Positions 1-8,866 of a DNA stretch of 44,640 nt are shown one piece after another (position 1 is the stretch's first letter; every line of letters starts with the position of its first letter). Source of the stretch: an uncultured Saprospiraceae bacterium (GTDB lineage Bacteria > Bacteroidota > Bacteroidia > Chitinophagales > Saprospiraceae). Location of the stretch: positions 1-44,640 of the forward strand of contig CALGAW010000021.1 of the NCBI GenBank assembly GCA_937959115.1, written 5' to 3'. Under the pieces are notes generated by a model. It was given only the letters and a program-made list of their open reading frames with translations, searched no databases and had not been told where the DNA came from. The translations under genes and the position numbers were made by a program.

Positions 1-1
1 A

Positions 2-2254
2 GCAGTAGGAGAAGGTTCATACGGAGATCTAAATGAATGTAACTACTGTACAGGTTGTCCAACAATCACCCTAACAGGAAATGTAACGAACGAGTCAGCA
101 CCAAACGCAAATGATGGAGCAGTTGATCTTTCAGTAAGTGGAGGAGCAACACCATATACATTTAACTGGTCAAACGGAGCGTCTTCAGAAGATATCAACA
201 ATTTGAGTCCTGGAACCTACAGTATAACAGTGACAGACGATGACGGATGTACAGCAAACGCTTCTTTCACAGTGAACCCAGGTTCTTGCCCAACTATAAT
301 GTTATCTGGAAATGTAACCAATGAATCTGTTCCTAATACAAATGATGGAGCAGTTGACCTAACCGTAAGTGGAGGAGCAACACCTTATACATACAATTGG
401 TCAAATGGAGCTTCTTCAGAAGACATCATTAATTTAAGTCCAGGTGTTTATGCAGTAACTGTAACAGATGACAATGGTTGTACCGCAAATGCTTCCTATA
501 CAGTGAACCCAGGAACTTGTCCGGTAATAACGATTACGGGATCAGTCCTAGATGAAAGTGCTGTTGGAGCAAATGATGGAGCAATCAATGTTACAGTAAA
601 TGGAGGAACGAATCCATATACATATGTTTGGTCAACAGGAGCAACTACTCAAGATTTGATTAACATATCTAGTGGTTCTTATGCAGTGACTGCAACTGAT
701 TCTAATGGTTGTACTATGATGGCCAACTTTACAGTGGGTTCAGGAGGTTGTTCTAATTCTACATTCCCTTATAATGAAGGATTTGAGTCAGGAATTGGGA
801 CACTTACACAAAATACGGATGACGATTTTGATTGGACAGTTAATGGAGGAGCAACACCAACAAATAACACTGGGCCTAACGGTGCATATGAAGGTTCTTT
901 CTACGCTTATACAGAAGCGAATAGTAACAAAAACAGCGTCGCTAGGTTAACAAGTACTTGTTTTGATTTATCTGGAATTCTTAATCCTAAACTTGAGTTT
1001 GCTTACAGTATGTATGGTGCTCATATGGGAACAATGGAAGTTGAAATCAGTAATGACAATGGTACGACTTGGACAAACGTGTGGGCAATGACTGGTAATC
1101 AGGGAGCAAGTTGGCAAAACGCTTCAATTGATCTGTCTGTTTACACAAATGATGTGATTTACTTTAGGTTTATTGGTAAGATTGGAGCAAAAAGGAAGTC
1201 AGACATGGCGATAGATGCAGTATCTATCATTGGAGATTGTCCTGCACCAATAAATATTACTTTTAGTACGACTGATGAGTCAAGTCCTGGAGCAAACGAT
1301 GGAGCTATCGATTTAACTATAAACGGAGGTACAGCGCCATTTACGATTACTTGGTCGAATGGTGAAACTACTGAAGATTTGATGAATCTAGCACCAGGTA
1401 TTTACTCAGTTGATATCATTGATGCTGCAGGTTGTTCTACAAATGGATATGCTGTTGTGAAACCAAGCTTGATTTCATGTACGTTTACAGGCAACTTACC
1501 TATGGAAGATAATTATGAAAATAATTTGGGAGGATGGCGTCAAGATCAAATGGACGATATAGACTGGTTAAGATTTAGTGGTAATACCCCTTCAGGTACT
1601 ACTGGTCCCAACGGTGCATTCCAAGGAAATTACTACGTTTACCTAGAGGCTAGTGGACAAGCAAATAGTACTGGAATCTTGCAAAGTCCTTGTTTGGATC
1701 TAAATACTCTTAGAGATCCTGAATTAATCTTTGCTTCATCTATGTATGGTAAAGACATGGGAACCTTAAAAGTAGAGATTAGTAATGATAATGGCTCAAC
1801 ATGGGATTTACTATGGGTTCAATCAGGTAATCAAGGTAAAGGATGGGATGTCTCCAGAATTGACCTTTATAATTACGCAAAAGATGTAGTTATCATCCGA
1901 TTTGTGGGTCTTACGGGAACAGCTTATAGATCAGACATTGCGTTAGATGCAATTTCGGTTGATACGAGGATCCCTGTTAAGCAGAATAGTTTGTTTACAT
2001 TCGATGTCTATCCAAACCCTGCTGATCAGTTTGTGAACATTCAGGTTCGGGAAGATGAGAAGACAATCAATGAAGGAATAGTGAGAGTGTTTAACAATGT
2101 AGGACAGGTAGTGTATGAATATGATATGTCTCTTACGGGTGAAGACCCACTTAGAATTGATACTGGGGACTGGGGAGCTGGAATGTTTATCGTTCAGTGG
2201 TATAATCCTGAGACTCAATATCACACCACCTCGAAATTTGTAATAACACATTAA
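2..2254 (+). CDS. Secreted SprB-repeat/MAM adhesin with T9SS type A sorting domain (5' end outside window)
   Basis: The reading frame is open from the left edge, so the N-terminus and signal peptide are missing; no start inside the window should be trusted. Visible order: three SprB-type repeats of about 80 residues (signature PYTYNWSNG ... LSPGxYxVTVTDDNGC), a MAM-like domain (about nt 760-1240, with DWTVNGGATP and NNTGPNGAYEG), a fourth SprB-like repeat (about 1245-1470), a second MAM-like domain (about 1480-1960, DWLRFSGNTPS) and a C-terminal type A sorting domain (about 1990-2251, starting FDVYPNPADQFVNI and ending FVITH). T9SS substrates of this kind cross the outer membrane, lose the C-terminal domain and are anchored to the surface or released. 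SprB repeats are named after the Flavobacterium gliding adhesin; MAM domains are associated with adhesion. Role as a surface adhesin is inference; family assignment is firm. Confidence 0.92.
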   Translation, partial: AVGEGSYGDLNECNYCTGCPTITLTGNVTNESAPNANDGAVDLSVSGGATPYTFNWSNGASSEDINNLSPGTYSITVTDDDGCTANASFTVNPGSCPTIMLSGNVTNESVPNTNDGAVDLTVSGGATPYTYNWSNGASSEDIINLSPGVYAVTVTDDNGCTANASYTVNPGTCPVITITGSVLDESAVGANDGAINVTVNGGTNPYTYVWSTGATTQDLINISSGSYAVTATDSNGCTMMANFTVGSGGCSNSTFPYNEGFESGIGTLTQNTDDDFDWTVNGGATPTNNTGPNGAYEGSFYAYTEANSNKNSVARLTSTCFDLSGILNPKLEFAYSMYGAHMGTMEVEISNDNGTTWTNVWAMTGNQGASWQNASIDLSVYTNDVIYFRFIGKIGAKRKSDMAIDAVSIIGDCPAPINITFSTTDESSPGANDGAIDLTINGGTAPFTITWSNGETTEDLMNLAPGIYSVDIIDAAGCSTNGYAVVKPSLISCTFTGNLPMEDNYENNLGGWRQDQMDDIDWLRFSGNTPSGTTGPNGAFQGNYYVYLEASGQANSTGILQSPCLDLNTLRDPELIFASSMYGKDMGTLKVEISNDNGSTWDLLWVQSGNQGKGWDVSRIDLYNYAKDVVIIRFVGLTGTAYRSDIALDAISVDTRIPVKQNSLFTFDVYPNPADQFVNIQVREDEKTINEGIVRVFNNVGQVVYEYDMSLTGEDPLRIDTGDWGAGMFIVQWYNPETQYHTTSKFVITH

Positions 2255-2276
2255 CCGTGTTAGAATTTATAAAGAA

Positions 2277-2307
2277 AAAAGGGATTGCCACATCGGTGAT
2301 CCCTTTT
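2277..2307 (+). terminator. Rho-independent terminator of the adhesin gene
   Basis: A 9-bp perfect stem, AAAAGGGAT at 2277-2285 and ATCCCTTTT at 2299-2307, encloses a 13-nt loop 22 nt after the adhesin stop codon and is followed by a T-rich stretch. The A-rich left arm would also allow termination from the other strand. Confidence 0.8.
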
Positions 2308-2747
2308 CTTTTGGCTACCATTCTTCCTGAAAGCCATTTTTTTTATTCAGAATAAAAAATAAATACATAAAAAAGGTTGTAAGAATCTCTTGTCTAAATG
2401 ATTCCATTTTCGTTAATAGGGCATAGATTTTGAGCATTTCACTAAATAAGCGCTGAATAAGTAAAAATTGACTTTTGAGTGCAGACTTTAAAGCTAGAAT
2501 TGGACAAAATAACTCCATATTCGGGTAATGAATGCCGTTTTTCTAAAGGAATAAAACTGATTCTTATAAAGAAATCTGCATTAAGAAGTAAATTAGCGTT
2601 TTAAAATTATCGAAAGTTAACCATTATCGTTGATTGAAATTAGACCTATCCTTTAAATAAAGTGAAGCATTTCTTAACCGAAGTGTTGATTTTATAATTA
2701 CGAAGAGGTACGGTGAGGATTAAAATTGGCGATTAAAAATCTCTATT
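2308..2747. other. Intergenic region, 440 bp, no gene recognised
   Basis: AT-rich spacer between the adhesin terminator and the next secreted protein. A 67-codon minus-strand frame (2315-2518) has no recognisable protein character, and I see no repeat or RNA gene. The promoter of the downstream gene must lie here, but I found no convincing TTTG-N19-TAnnTTTG match. Confidence 0.5.
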
Positions 2748-4112
2748 ATGAAAAGAATTATACTACTCACCTTTCTTGTAATCTTTGTAAATCAGTTGGC
2801 AAAATCGCAATGTACACCCTTTGATTGCTCTGCAAGTCTTCCTGCATATGGAGGAATATGTGATACACTGTTATTAGTGGGAATGATAAACACACCTTAC
2901 GCTGACCAAGAGTCTTTTATTGTGACGGACAATTGTTTCGATGCTGGACTTATTGATTCAACACAAGCAGGGTTAGGTATAAAAATCACCAATGCTGATA
3001 TGTTTACCATTTCAGGAACACCAGTTGGCATTTCTGTAGCAACAGATGCAAATAGCTATTCGCCTCCAGCAGGGGGATATCTTGCAGGTTGTGTAGGAAT
3101 CCAAGGAACACCTACCGAAGCTGGGCGATTTAATGTGATCCTCGATTTCCTTGCGGATGTAGATGCCTATATTTTAGGGGGAGGTGGCTGTACTGGGTTT
3201 GCCTTTCCAAACAACGATAACGCAGTTAATTATGTACTTGAGTTAATCATTAAACCAGATGCTACTTTTACAGGCTTAAACTCATCATATTGTATCACTG
3301 ATCAAAGTACATTCCTAATGCCGGCTACCACAGGCGGATCGTTTTCTGGTCCTGGAATGTTTGGGTCTAGCTTTAATCCTTCAAATGCAGGAGTAGGCAC
3401 ACATACTATATCATATGTAGTATCCGCTCAGCAGGGAGCAGCTATTGGCCCTGCAACTGATACTTTTTCGCAAACAGTTGTTGTATATGATTTGTCCGCT
3501 TTTTATAGAGATGTAGATGGAGACGGTTATGGAGATGCTAGTGATGCAATGACTGGATGCAGCGCTGCTGTTGGGTATGTAGCAGATAGCACAGACTGTG
3601 ATGATATGAATGTGTTAGTTAATCCAGGGGCGACTGAAATTTGTAACTTCGCTGATGACAACTGTAATAATATAGTTGATGAGGGCAAAGCCAATTTGAC
3701 TCCTGTACTGTTTGTACTTCCAAGTAATGTGCAAGGGGTTTCTAGCGTTGGTATTGCCGTTAAAGTTTCAGAAACAGATAATTTTAACTCGGATGGGAGT
3801 AGTATCAAAGTAAATATACCATCTGACCCTCGATTGACCTTTAAATGGGATCCATTATTGACATTTGTAGCGCTTCAGCCTGTTGATAATAGTGAGTGGA
3901 ATTACCTTGGAGATAATGGGTTTATTCATCAGTTTGAATTTATTGGTACGCTCGGTGCACTTAGTCTAGCTCCTTTTGGTATAAATGCCGTTTACGATCC
4001 ACAAGGAACAGATGGACAGACGACCATTTCGGCTACAGTCGTGCCATTTAGCGGAGGTGAGTGTTACGCTACAAATAATACCGATGCTGAATTGCTAGAA
4101 TATTTCGATTAA
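2748..4112 (+). CDS. Secreted protein with MopE-type metal-binding motif
   Basis: A 454-residue protein with a clear signal peptide (MKRIILLTFLVIFVNQLAKS, cleavage near SQC). The N-terminal half is cysteine-containing beta-rich sequence with the Bacteroidota motif GGSFSGPGMFGSSFNPSNAG (about residues 197-216). From about residue 252 there is a MopE-like motif (Pfam Cu-binding_MopE family): FYRDVDGDGYGD, then DSTDCDDMNVLVNPGATEIC and DNCNNIVDEG, a pattern of Asp/Asn and Cys that binds divalent metal in related proteins. The last 140 residues look like another beta-sandwich. No T9SS sorting domain is visible at the C-terminus, so if it is exported beyond the periplasm the route is unclear. It stands alone with its own terminator. 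Function is unknown; metal binding is inferred from the motif. Confidence 0.85.
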   Translation: MKRIILLTFLVIFVNQLAKSQCTPFDCSASLPAYGGICDTLLLVGMINTPYADQESFIVTDNCFDAGLIDSTQAGLGIKITNADMFTISGTPVGISVATDANSYSPPAGGYLAGCVGIQGTPTEAGRFNVILDFLADVDAYILGGGGCTGFAFPNNDNAVNYVLELIIKPDATFTGLNSSYCITDQSTFLMPATTGGSFSGPGMFGSSFNPSNAGVGTHTISYVVSAQQGAAIGPATDTFSQTVVVYDLSAFYRDVDGDGYGDASDAMTGCSAAVGYVADSTDCDDMNVLVNPGATEICNFADDNCNNIVDEGKANLTPVLFVLPSNVQGVSSVGIAVKVSETDNFNSDGSSIKVNIPSDPRLTFKWDPLLTFVALQPVDNSEWNYLGDNGFIHQFEFIGTLGALSLAPFGINAVYDPQGTDGQTTISATVVPFSGGECYATNNTDAELLEYFD

Positions 4113-4133
4113 AAAAATAAAACAGTACAATAG

Positions 4134-4162
4134 AAGGCCTGAGCTTTTGCTTGGGCTTTTTT
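4134..4162 (+). terminator. Rho-independent terminator
   Basis: AAGGCCTGAGC (4134-4144) pairs with GCTTGGGCTTT (4149-4159) including G-U pairs across a TTTT loop, and ends in a run of six T. It lies 22 nt after the MopE-like gene's stop codon and only 4 nt before the palindromic element. Confidence 0.75.
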
Positions 4163-4166
4163 GTTG

Positions 4167-4346
4167 AACCCGCATTATGCAGTAGGAATATTGTTATGAG
4201 TTTAAAACCCAATAAAAATGGGTGCTCCACAGTGATTTTGACTCGCAGGCGTAGCCATCGTTACGGTGAGAATCAAAATTGCTGGACGTGCCCAGTTTTG
4301 AAGGGGTTTCAGCTCAGAACGATGTTTCTATTTCATAATGCGGGTT
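4167..4346. repeat. 180-bp full-length imperfect palindrome, MITE/REP-like
   Basis: The ends are a perfect 13-bp inverted repeat, AACCCGCATTATG (4167-4179) and CATAATGCGGGTT (4334-4346). Reading inward from both ends, the arms continue to match by eye at roughly three quarters of positions for about 75 nt (for example TGATTTTGA at about 4232 against TCAAAATTG at about 4273), up to a small centre CGTA...TACG at 4250-4265. A transcript would fold into one long hairpin. No coding potential or target-site duplication was recognised. It sits between the terminator of one gene and the start of the next. Non-autonomous mobile element or large REP-type sequence are the two readings. Confidence 0.7.
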
Positions 4347-4386
4347 TATTCAAGTGCAACATTATTTTCCTTGTAATAGTGCTTCA

Positions 4387-6279
4387 ATGAACGAGTATTT
4401 AAGAATAAATGGGATTGATCTTGGCTTTATTGATCACTCAATCGCTACAGATTTCCAGCCAAGATTACGTAACTCTAAAGTAAACGTCCGAAAAGGCAAC
4501 TTAAAAATAAATCTGTTTACCCCTAGTCTAGAACTGACTCCTAAGCTCCATAATGGATTGTTGGGAAAGAAGAGTCCAAAAGTTGACTACCTTCGGTTTG
4601 CTTCAGTTTTTGACCTTGTTGTTCCTGAAGGGAAATATGATACTCAGATCACTTTTCCTCAAGAAGAGAATACTAGAGGATTCGAGGTTTTTGGTTTTCC
4701 AGAACAGGTCGTATTCCATGGTATTATTGATGTCCAAAAAGGGCACCTCCGCATACATGGGGTGCTAAAAAAGGCCTATGAGGATAAAGGTATCGTACTA
4801 CCAATTGATCTCCTAAAAAGATTTGATCCAAAGCCATTAATTCCCCCTAGAACCAACTACAATCAGCAAGAAGCAAAGGAAGTTGATCCGCTCCTGGTGT
4901 TTCACCTCTCTATCGATAAAAAGAAGTTCACGAGTTTTGAAGAAGACGTGCTCCCGTTTAAAAATCTAGAAAAATTATGGATTGGTGGTTATGGTAAGTT
5001 TGATCGTAAAATACTGCCCCAAGAACTATTTGAACTCAAGCAACTTCACACCCTTCAAATTTATATAAGTGATATTGAGCAACTCCCTCCTGAAATTGAA
5101 AAACTTCAAAACCTAGAAGAATTAAGCTTCGAGGCCAGCAAAATAACGGAGATTCCAGATTCCCTCTCACGACTACCTAACTTAGAAAAACTAAGCCTTA
5201 AGTCCAACAAGCTAACTCATCTGCCAGAAGATATTGGTGAATGGCCAGCCCTACAAGAACTTTTCCTAGAATACAATGAGTTTAAAACCTTACCGAAAAG
5301 TCTACAAAAGATCCCAGTTGTAGCAGTAGAACCCAAAGATCGAAAACTGTTTTTGGATGTCACCTATCAATCTAAGAATCCTAATCCTATTAATGATACT
5401 TTGTTTCACCTAAGCGCTAAAGGAAAGGAGGAACTTGAAGTCAAATTAAATGGGGATCCATTACTTAAAAAGTTTAAGGAGTTTCTCGTTGATTCTAGTA
5501 TGACAACGACGTATTTGGTTGTAGAAAAAGACCAAAAGGAAATTGGCATCGGTGCATCCAAGCTTGGAGGAGCGCCTGACTTACCTGCTACACTTGAACA
5601 CCCAAGGGATAAAAACGGCAACCTTTTTATCTTCCATGCGCAAATTAACTGTGAAGAGATTGCTCCTTACCAAGGCTATTTGCCAAGGACGGGACTACTT
5701 TATTTCTTTGTAAATGATGAAGAATACGCCCAAGAATCTGTAATTCTATATGCGGAGAATACCGATAATTTATCCAGATTCCCCTATGGCGAAGAGACTA
5801 CGTTTTCTGATTCGGACTATGATGGTAACATCCGAAAGGCGGTTGCTGTTCGCTTTATTAATGGTGTATCATTGCCTGAGCTCTACAATTCATTCAATCA
5901 TGGACCGCAACGATTTCCAAAGTATGCTCACCTATGGGAATCTAAAACAAATGAAAATTATATTGAAATCGAGCGCTTAGAAGAAGGTGTAATGGAATTG
6001 AGCGAGCAACTAGATCAACCTGTTGGGCATACAAATGGAATCACCAACTTCTCAACCCATAGTATGAACAGCTCCGTCTTTACACAGCATGAATCGCCTC
6101 AAGAACAGGCAGGAGCAAAATATAATGGCGCTCCAAGTGACTGGATGGTCTTGCTCTGTTTAGAAAGCATTGGTGAATTCAATTTTTGGGATGCTGGTAC
6201 ACTCTCTTATTGCGTTCATAAAAAAGACTTAGCCATTGTAAACTTCTCAAAGGTTTATGCTAGTATTGAAAGTAGTTAG
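4387..6279 (+). CDS. Leucine-rich repeat protein fused to a YwqG-like (DUF1963) domain
   Basis: A 630-residue protein with no signal peptide, so probably cytoplasmic. I chose the ATG at 4387 (MNEYLRINGIDLGF); a GTG at 4354 in the same frame would add 11 residues of poor character. Order: an N-terminal unrecognised region (1-170); about four leucine-rich repeats (roughly 218-310; LPPEIEKLQNLEELSFEAS, IPDSLSRLPNLEKLSLKSN, LPEDIGEWPALQELFLEYN); then a DUF1963/YwqG domain from about residue 386 (IGIGASKLGGAPDLPATLEHP, TGLLYFFVND) to the end. LRRs bind protein partners; the YwqG domain has no settled biochemical function and occurs among immunity-type and stress-type proteins. The fusion is the notable point. 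It is a single gene starting 40 nt after the palindromic element. Confidence 0.88.
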   Translation: MNEYLRINGIDLGFIDHSIATDFQPRLRNSKVNVRKGNLKINLFTPSLELTPKLHNGLLGKKSPKVDYLRFASVFDLVVPEGKYDTQITFPQEENTRGFEVFGFPEQVVFHGIIDVQKGHLRIHGVLKKAYEDKGIVLPIDLLKRFDPKPLIPPRTNYNQQEAKEVDPLLVFHLSIDKKKFTSFEEDVLPFKNLEKLWIGGYGKFDRKILPQELFELKQLHTLQIYISDIEQLPPEIEKLQNLEELSFEASKITEIPDSLSRLPNLEKLSLKSNKLTHLPEDIGEWPALQELFLEYNEFKTLPKSLQKIPVVAVEPKDRKLFLDVTYQSKNPNPINDTLFHLSAKGKEELEVKLNGDPLLKKFKEFLVDSSMTTTYLVVEKDQKEIGIGASKLGGAPDLPATLEHPRDKNGNLFIFHAQINCEEIAPYQGYLPRTGLLYFFVNDEEYAQESVILYAENTDNLSRFPYGEETTFSDSDYDGNIRKAVAVRFINGVSLPELYNSFNHGPQRFPKYAHLWESKTNENYIEIERLEEGVMELSEQLDQPVGHTNGITNFSTHSMNSSVFTQHESPQEQAGAKYNGAPSDWMVLLCLESIGEFNFWDAGTLSYCVHKKDLAIVNFSKVYASIESS

Positions 6280-6400
6280 TTGAGCTAGCAAATTAGGTTA
6301 ACATGATTTTAGGTTTAACCTATTTTTTGTATTTTACTTTTCATTATTTATTTAATTGCGAGTTAAAGTTGAATCCAAGAGTTTTAATAAGAATTATAAA

Positions 6401-6889
6401 ATGACAAAAATAACCTCCTTCGTTATACCATCCCAATTATTTCTCCTCCTAGGAGCTTTACTTTGTATTTTTACGAGTTGTGGAAGCACTTCTACTCCTC
6501 AGGAACTATATGCTCAATACTACGAAACACCTAAGTTTACTGAAACAACAAAAGGTATCAGGCACATGGAAGCACTGAAATCTGTCTATGATGATAGTGA
6601 TTTCGAAACCGCTGCAAGATTATTGGAAAAGGTAAAAATAAACCCGCCACTACGCGTTTATCTCGGCATTTGTCATCTGGAACTAGAACAAACCAACAGC
6701 GCAATATCTATTTTTAACTCGTTGCTCACCGACCCCAACACCAAACACAAAGCAACCTGGTACTTGGCATTGTCTCATCTCCAAAACAGTGATAATGCTA
6801 ATTGCAAAACAGAACTAAGCAAGCTCATCGCGTATGCAGGAGACTCTCCGTTCAAACAAAAAGCAAAAGAGCTACTAGAAAAAGTGTAA
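6401..6889 (+). CDS. TPR-like lipoprotein
   Basis: A 162-residue lipoprotein. The ATG at 6401 gives a signal sequence (MTKITSFVIPSQLFLLLGAL) and lipobox ending at Cys27 (IFTSC), so it is preferred over the upstream TTG at 6356, which would bury the signal. The mature part has two or three helical TPR-like units (FETAARLLEKV; LRVYLGICHLELEQTNSAI; KATWYLALSHLQNS; PFKQKAKELLEKV). TPRs are scaffolds for protein interaction; no enzymatic residues are seen. Probably anchored in the periplasm or outer membrane. Not obviously in an operon with its neighbours. Confidence 0.8.
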   Translation: MTKITSFVIPSQLFLLLGALLCIFTSCGSTSTPQELYAQYYETPKFTETTKGIRHMEALKSVYDDSDFETAARLLEKVKINPPLRVYLGICHLELEQTNSAISIFNSLLTDPNTKHKATWYLALSHLQNSDNANCKTELSKLIAYAGDSPFKQKAKELLEKV

Positions 6890-6986
6890 GAAGCATCCTT
6901 GAACAACGAATTTAGTCAAAATGTCGAGCGTTTCTCCTAGTTAGTCGAATCAATAAAGAATAGCAGATTATTTCTAGTACATTCAA

Positions 6987-7958
6987 ATGCGTTTGAAAGT
7001 TATTACCACCATATTATCTATTCGTGCCAAGCAGTTTTACAGAGTATTAAGTGAACTGGGCATCATTCATCTACTAGTGCTTAGCATTGCGTTGATCCCG
7101 TTGTTGCTTATGTTATGGAGTCGAATTGATGAGCAAAGTGATTGGGCGTTACCCATTCTTAGTGGTTTAGCGTTGTTATCGATTCACCTAAATCGAAAAG
7201 ACAAGGAGTATCTAGAAGCAATTTTGACAAGACCATTCATCGTGTTCTTTGTAGAATACTGCTTTGTTTTGATTCCTACTTTTATACTCATGCTTGTCAG
7301 ACAACGAATAGATATTGTACTAGCAACGTTGGGCTTCGCTGCTTTACTGTCCTTGGTAAAGCTAACCATTAGAAGAAAGGCTTCTGCTCGACCAGTTTTT
7401 GGATTTCCAAGTCATTTTCAACAGGATTTTGAATGGATCAGCGGAATCCGAAAGCAGTATTTCACGATTGGTTTCATTTATTTATGTGGTTTGGGCTTGA
7501 GTTGGTGGTCGCCCGCCATACCGTTAGTCGTAATGCTTTTGTTGGGGATTATTGTTGCCACCTTTTACATGGAAGCAGAATCACACAATCTTTTAGAGAT
7601 TTATGCGGATCAGGCTCCTAGGCAATTCCTACGAAAAAAAGTGAAGCGTGCGATTCTATTGTTTTGGGGATATTGCAGTCCACTAGTCGTATTGTTTGTT
7701 GTTTTTCATTTTCAATACTGGTATTTATTGTTATTATTACTAGTAATTGTAAGTCTATTTCCTGTACTTGGAATTGTTTTAAAATATAGCCATTACCTAC
7801 CAGGCCAATCCCTGAAAAGCAATGAACTGATACTAGGAATTATGATTGCTTTTCTCACGATGCCGTTTACCCAACCAGTTCCTATGATTTTTGCTTATAG
7901 ACAGTATAAGAAAGCCATAACTAACTTAAAAAACTACTTGGATGCTCCAGTTAATTGA
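6987..7958 (+). CDS. ABC-type transporter permease-like integral membrane protein
   Basis: A 323-residue protein dominated by hydrophobic segments, eight or nine by eye (for example LLVLSIALIPLLLMLW, FIVFFVEYCFVLIPTFILML, LLLLLLVIVSLFPVLGIVL). I do not recognise the family from sequence alone. Its 3' end overlaps the next gene, an ABC ATPase, by 17 nt, which is the main reason to call it a permease subunit. The overlap implies translational coupling. Substrate unknown. Alternative: an accessory membrane protein of the ABC system. Confidence 0.75.
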   Translation: MRLKVITTILSIRAKQFYRVLSELGIIHLLVLSIALIPLLLMLWSRIDEQSDWALPILSGLALLSIHLNRKDKEYLEAILTRPFIVFFVEYCFVLIPTFILMLVRQRIDIVLATLGFAALLSLVKLTIRRKASARPVFGFPSHFQQDFEWISGIRKQYFTIGFIYLCGLGLSWWSPAIPLVVMLLLGIIVATFYMEAESHNLLEIYADQAPRQFLRKKVKRAILLFWGYCSPLVVLFVVFHFQYWYLLLLLLVIVSLFPVLGIVLKYSHYLPGQSLKSNELILGIMIAFLTMPFTQPVPMIFAYRQYKKAITNLKNYLDAPVN

Positions 7959-8739
7959 TATCAAACTTTCCTTTGGCCTGCCTTCCGTCGCGCGGCGTAA
8001 GGAAGGCCTGCCTGCTACACAACGTAAGGAAGGCCTGCCTGCTGCACAACGTAAGGCAGGCCTGCCTGCTGCACAACGTAAGGCAGGGCAGAATGAGGTG
8101 TTGAAAGGCCTTTCCCTAGACTTACCTACCGGAACCATACAAGGGATAGCGGGTTTAAACGGCTCTGGCAAAACTACCTTGCTCAATGTATTGTATGGCA
8201 AGCTGAAGGCACAGAGCGGTTCAGTAATGTATGAAGGAAGACCCTTGATGCGGTCTGACATCGCTTTTCTGGAAACGCATAATTATTTTTATAGTCGAAT
8301 AACTGGAGCCGAATATCTAAAACTATTCAAAGCAGCCAACCCACAATTCGATTACTTGGAGTGGAATAAGCTATTTGGATTGCCCTTACATCATTTGATT
8401 GATGCCTATTCGACAGGAATGAAGAAGAAGCTGGCCTTTTTGGGAATCCTCAGTTTACAGCGTCCTATTCTTATCGTAGACGAGCCCTTTAACGGTTTAG
8501 ACTTAGAAACCAACGAAACGCTCAAACAGTTGTTAATCCTATTGAAGGAGCGGGGGAAAACGGTGATCATCACCTCCCATATACTCGAAACACTGACCAG
8601 TATCTGTGATGGCATCCATTATCTGAATGACGGAGTGATTGAGCACTCTTTTGTTGAGGGGCGGTTTGACGGGTTGGCTGATTTACTCAAGCGGTTTAAG
8701 CGGGATGGCTTGCGGGAGCTGGTGGACGGGATGAAATGA
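7942..8739 (+). CDS. ABC transporter ATP-binding protein carrying an in-frame repeat insertion
   Basis: A 265-residue ABC ATPase: Walker A GLNGSGKTT (71-79), signature YSTGMKKK (156-163), Walker B ILIVDEPFNGLDLE (from 176) and switch histidine H213 (IITSHILE). All catalytic motifs are intact. The odd feature is at the N-terminus: the first beta strand LIDIKLSFG should run directly into QNEVLKGLSLDLPTG, as in normal ABC ATPases, but about 37 residues made of four copies of a GLPxxQRKx unit (residues 12-48) lie between. The insertion keeps the frame and the flanks read straight across it. It would lie in the loop between the first two strands, near the A-loop that stacks on the ATP adenine, so it may be tolerated or may alter nucleotide binding. 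Coupled to the upstream permease-like gene by overlap. Confidence 0.93.
   Translation: MLQLIDIKLSFGLPSVARRKEGLPATQRKEGLPAAQRKAGLPAAQRKAGQNEVLKGLSLDLPTGTIQGIAGLNGSGKTTLLNVLYGKLKAQSGSVMYEGRPLMRSDIAFLETHNYFYSRITGAEYLKLFKAANPQFDYLEWNKLFGLPLHHLIDAYSTGMKKKLAFLGILSLQRPILIVDEPFNGLDLETNETLKQLLILLKERGKTVIITSHILETLTSICDGIHYLNDGVIEHSFVEGRFDGLADLLKRFKRDGLRELVDGMK
7975..8085. repeat. Four tandem palindromic units inserted in-frame in the ABC ATPase gene
   Basis: One 30-nt unit (7975-8004) is followed by three 27-nt units (8005-8031, 8032-8058, 8059-8085). Units 3 and 4 are identical and unit 2 differs at two positions. At the junction of units 3 and 4 the sequence forms a perfect 14-nt palindrome, AGGCAGGCCTGCCT (8054-8067). 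The GC-rich composition contrasts sharply with the gene around it. Every unit length is a multiple of three and no stop codon arises, so the array is translated as GLPxxQRKx repeats. Confidence 0.9.
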
Positions 8740-8866
8740 TTTTGTTTTTTATGTTAAGTTAGGTATTTTGAAGATTCAAACAAATTTGATGCTCACAAAG
8801 AAATCTATTTATTTGATAATATCTCTTGATAGTAAATTACTTAAAATGGAGGTTCAATATTAAGAA

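Noticed and set aside
2315-2518. 67-codon minus-strand frame between the adhesin and MopE-like genes
   Set aside because: It has an ATG and a stop, but its composition is that of AT-rich noncoding DNA (Leu/Phe/Lys-rich, no motif), and it runs into the adhesin terminator region. Nothing else supports it.
4151-4390. 79-codon plus-strand frame
   Set aside because: It lies almost wholly within the 180-bp palindrome and overlaps the start of the LRR gene; it is a by-product of the repeat.
7975-8085. Regular repeats that at first look like a short CRISPR array
   Set aside because: There are no unique spacers, units are directly adjacent, and the array is translated in-frame within an ABC ATPase.
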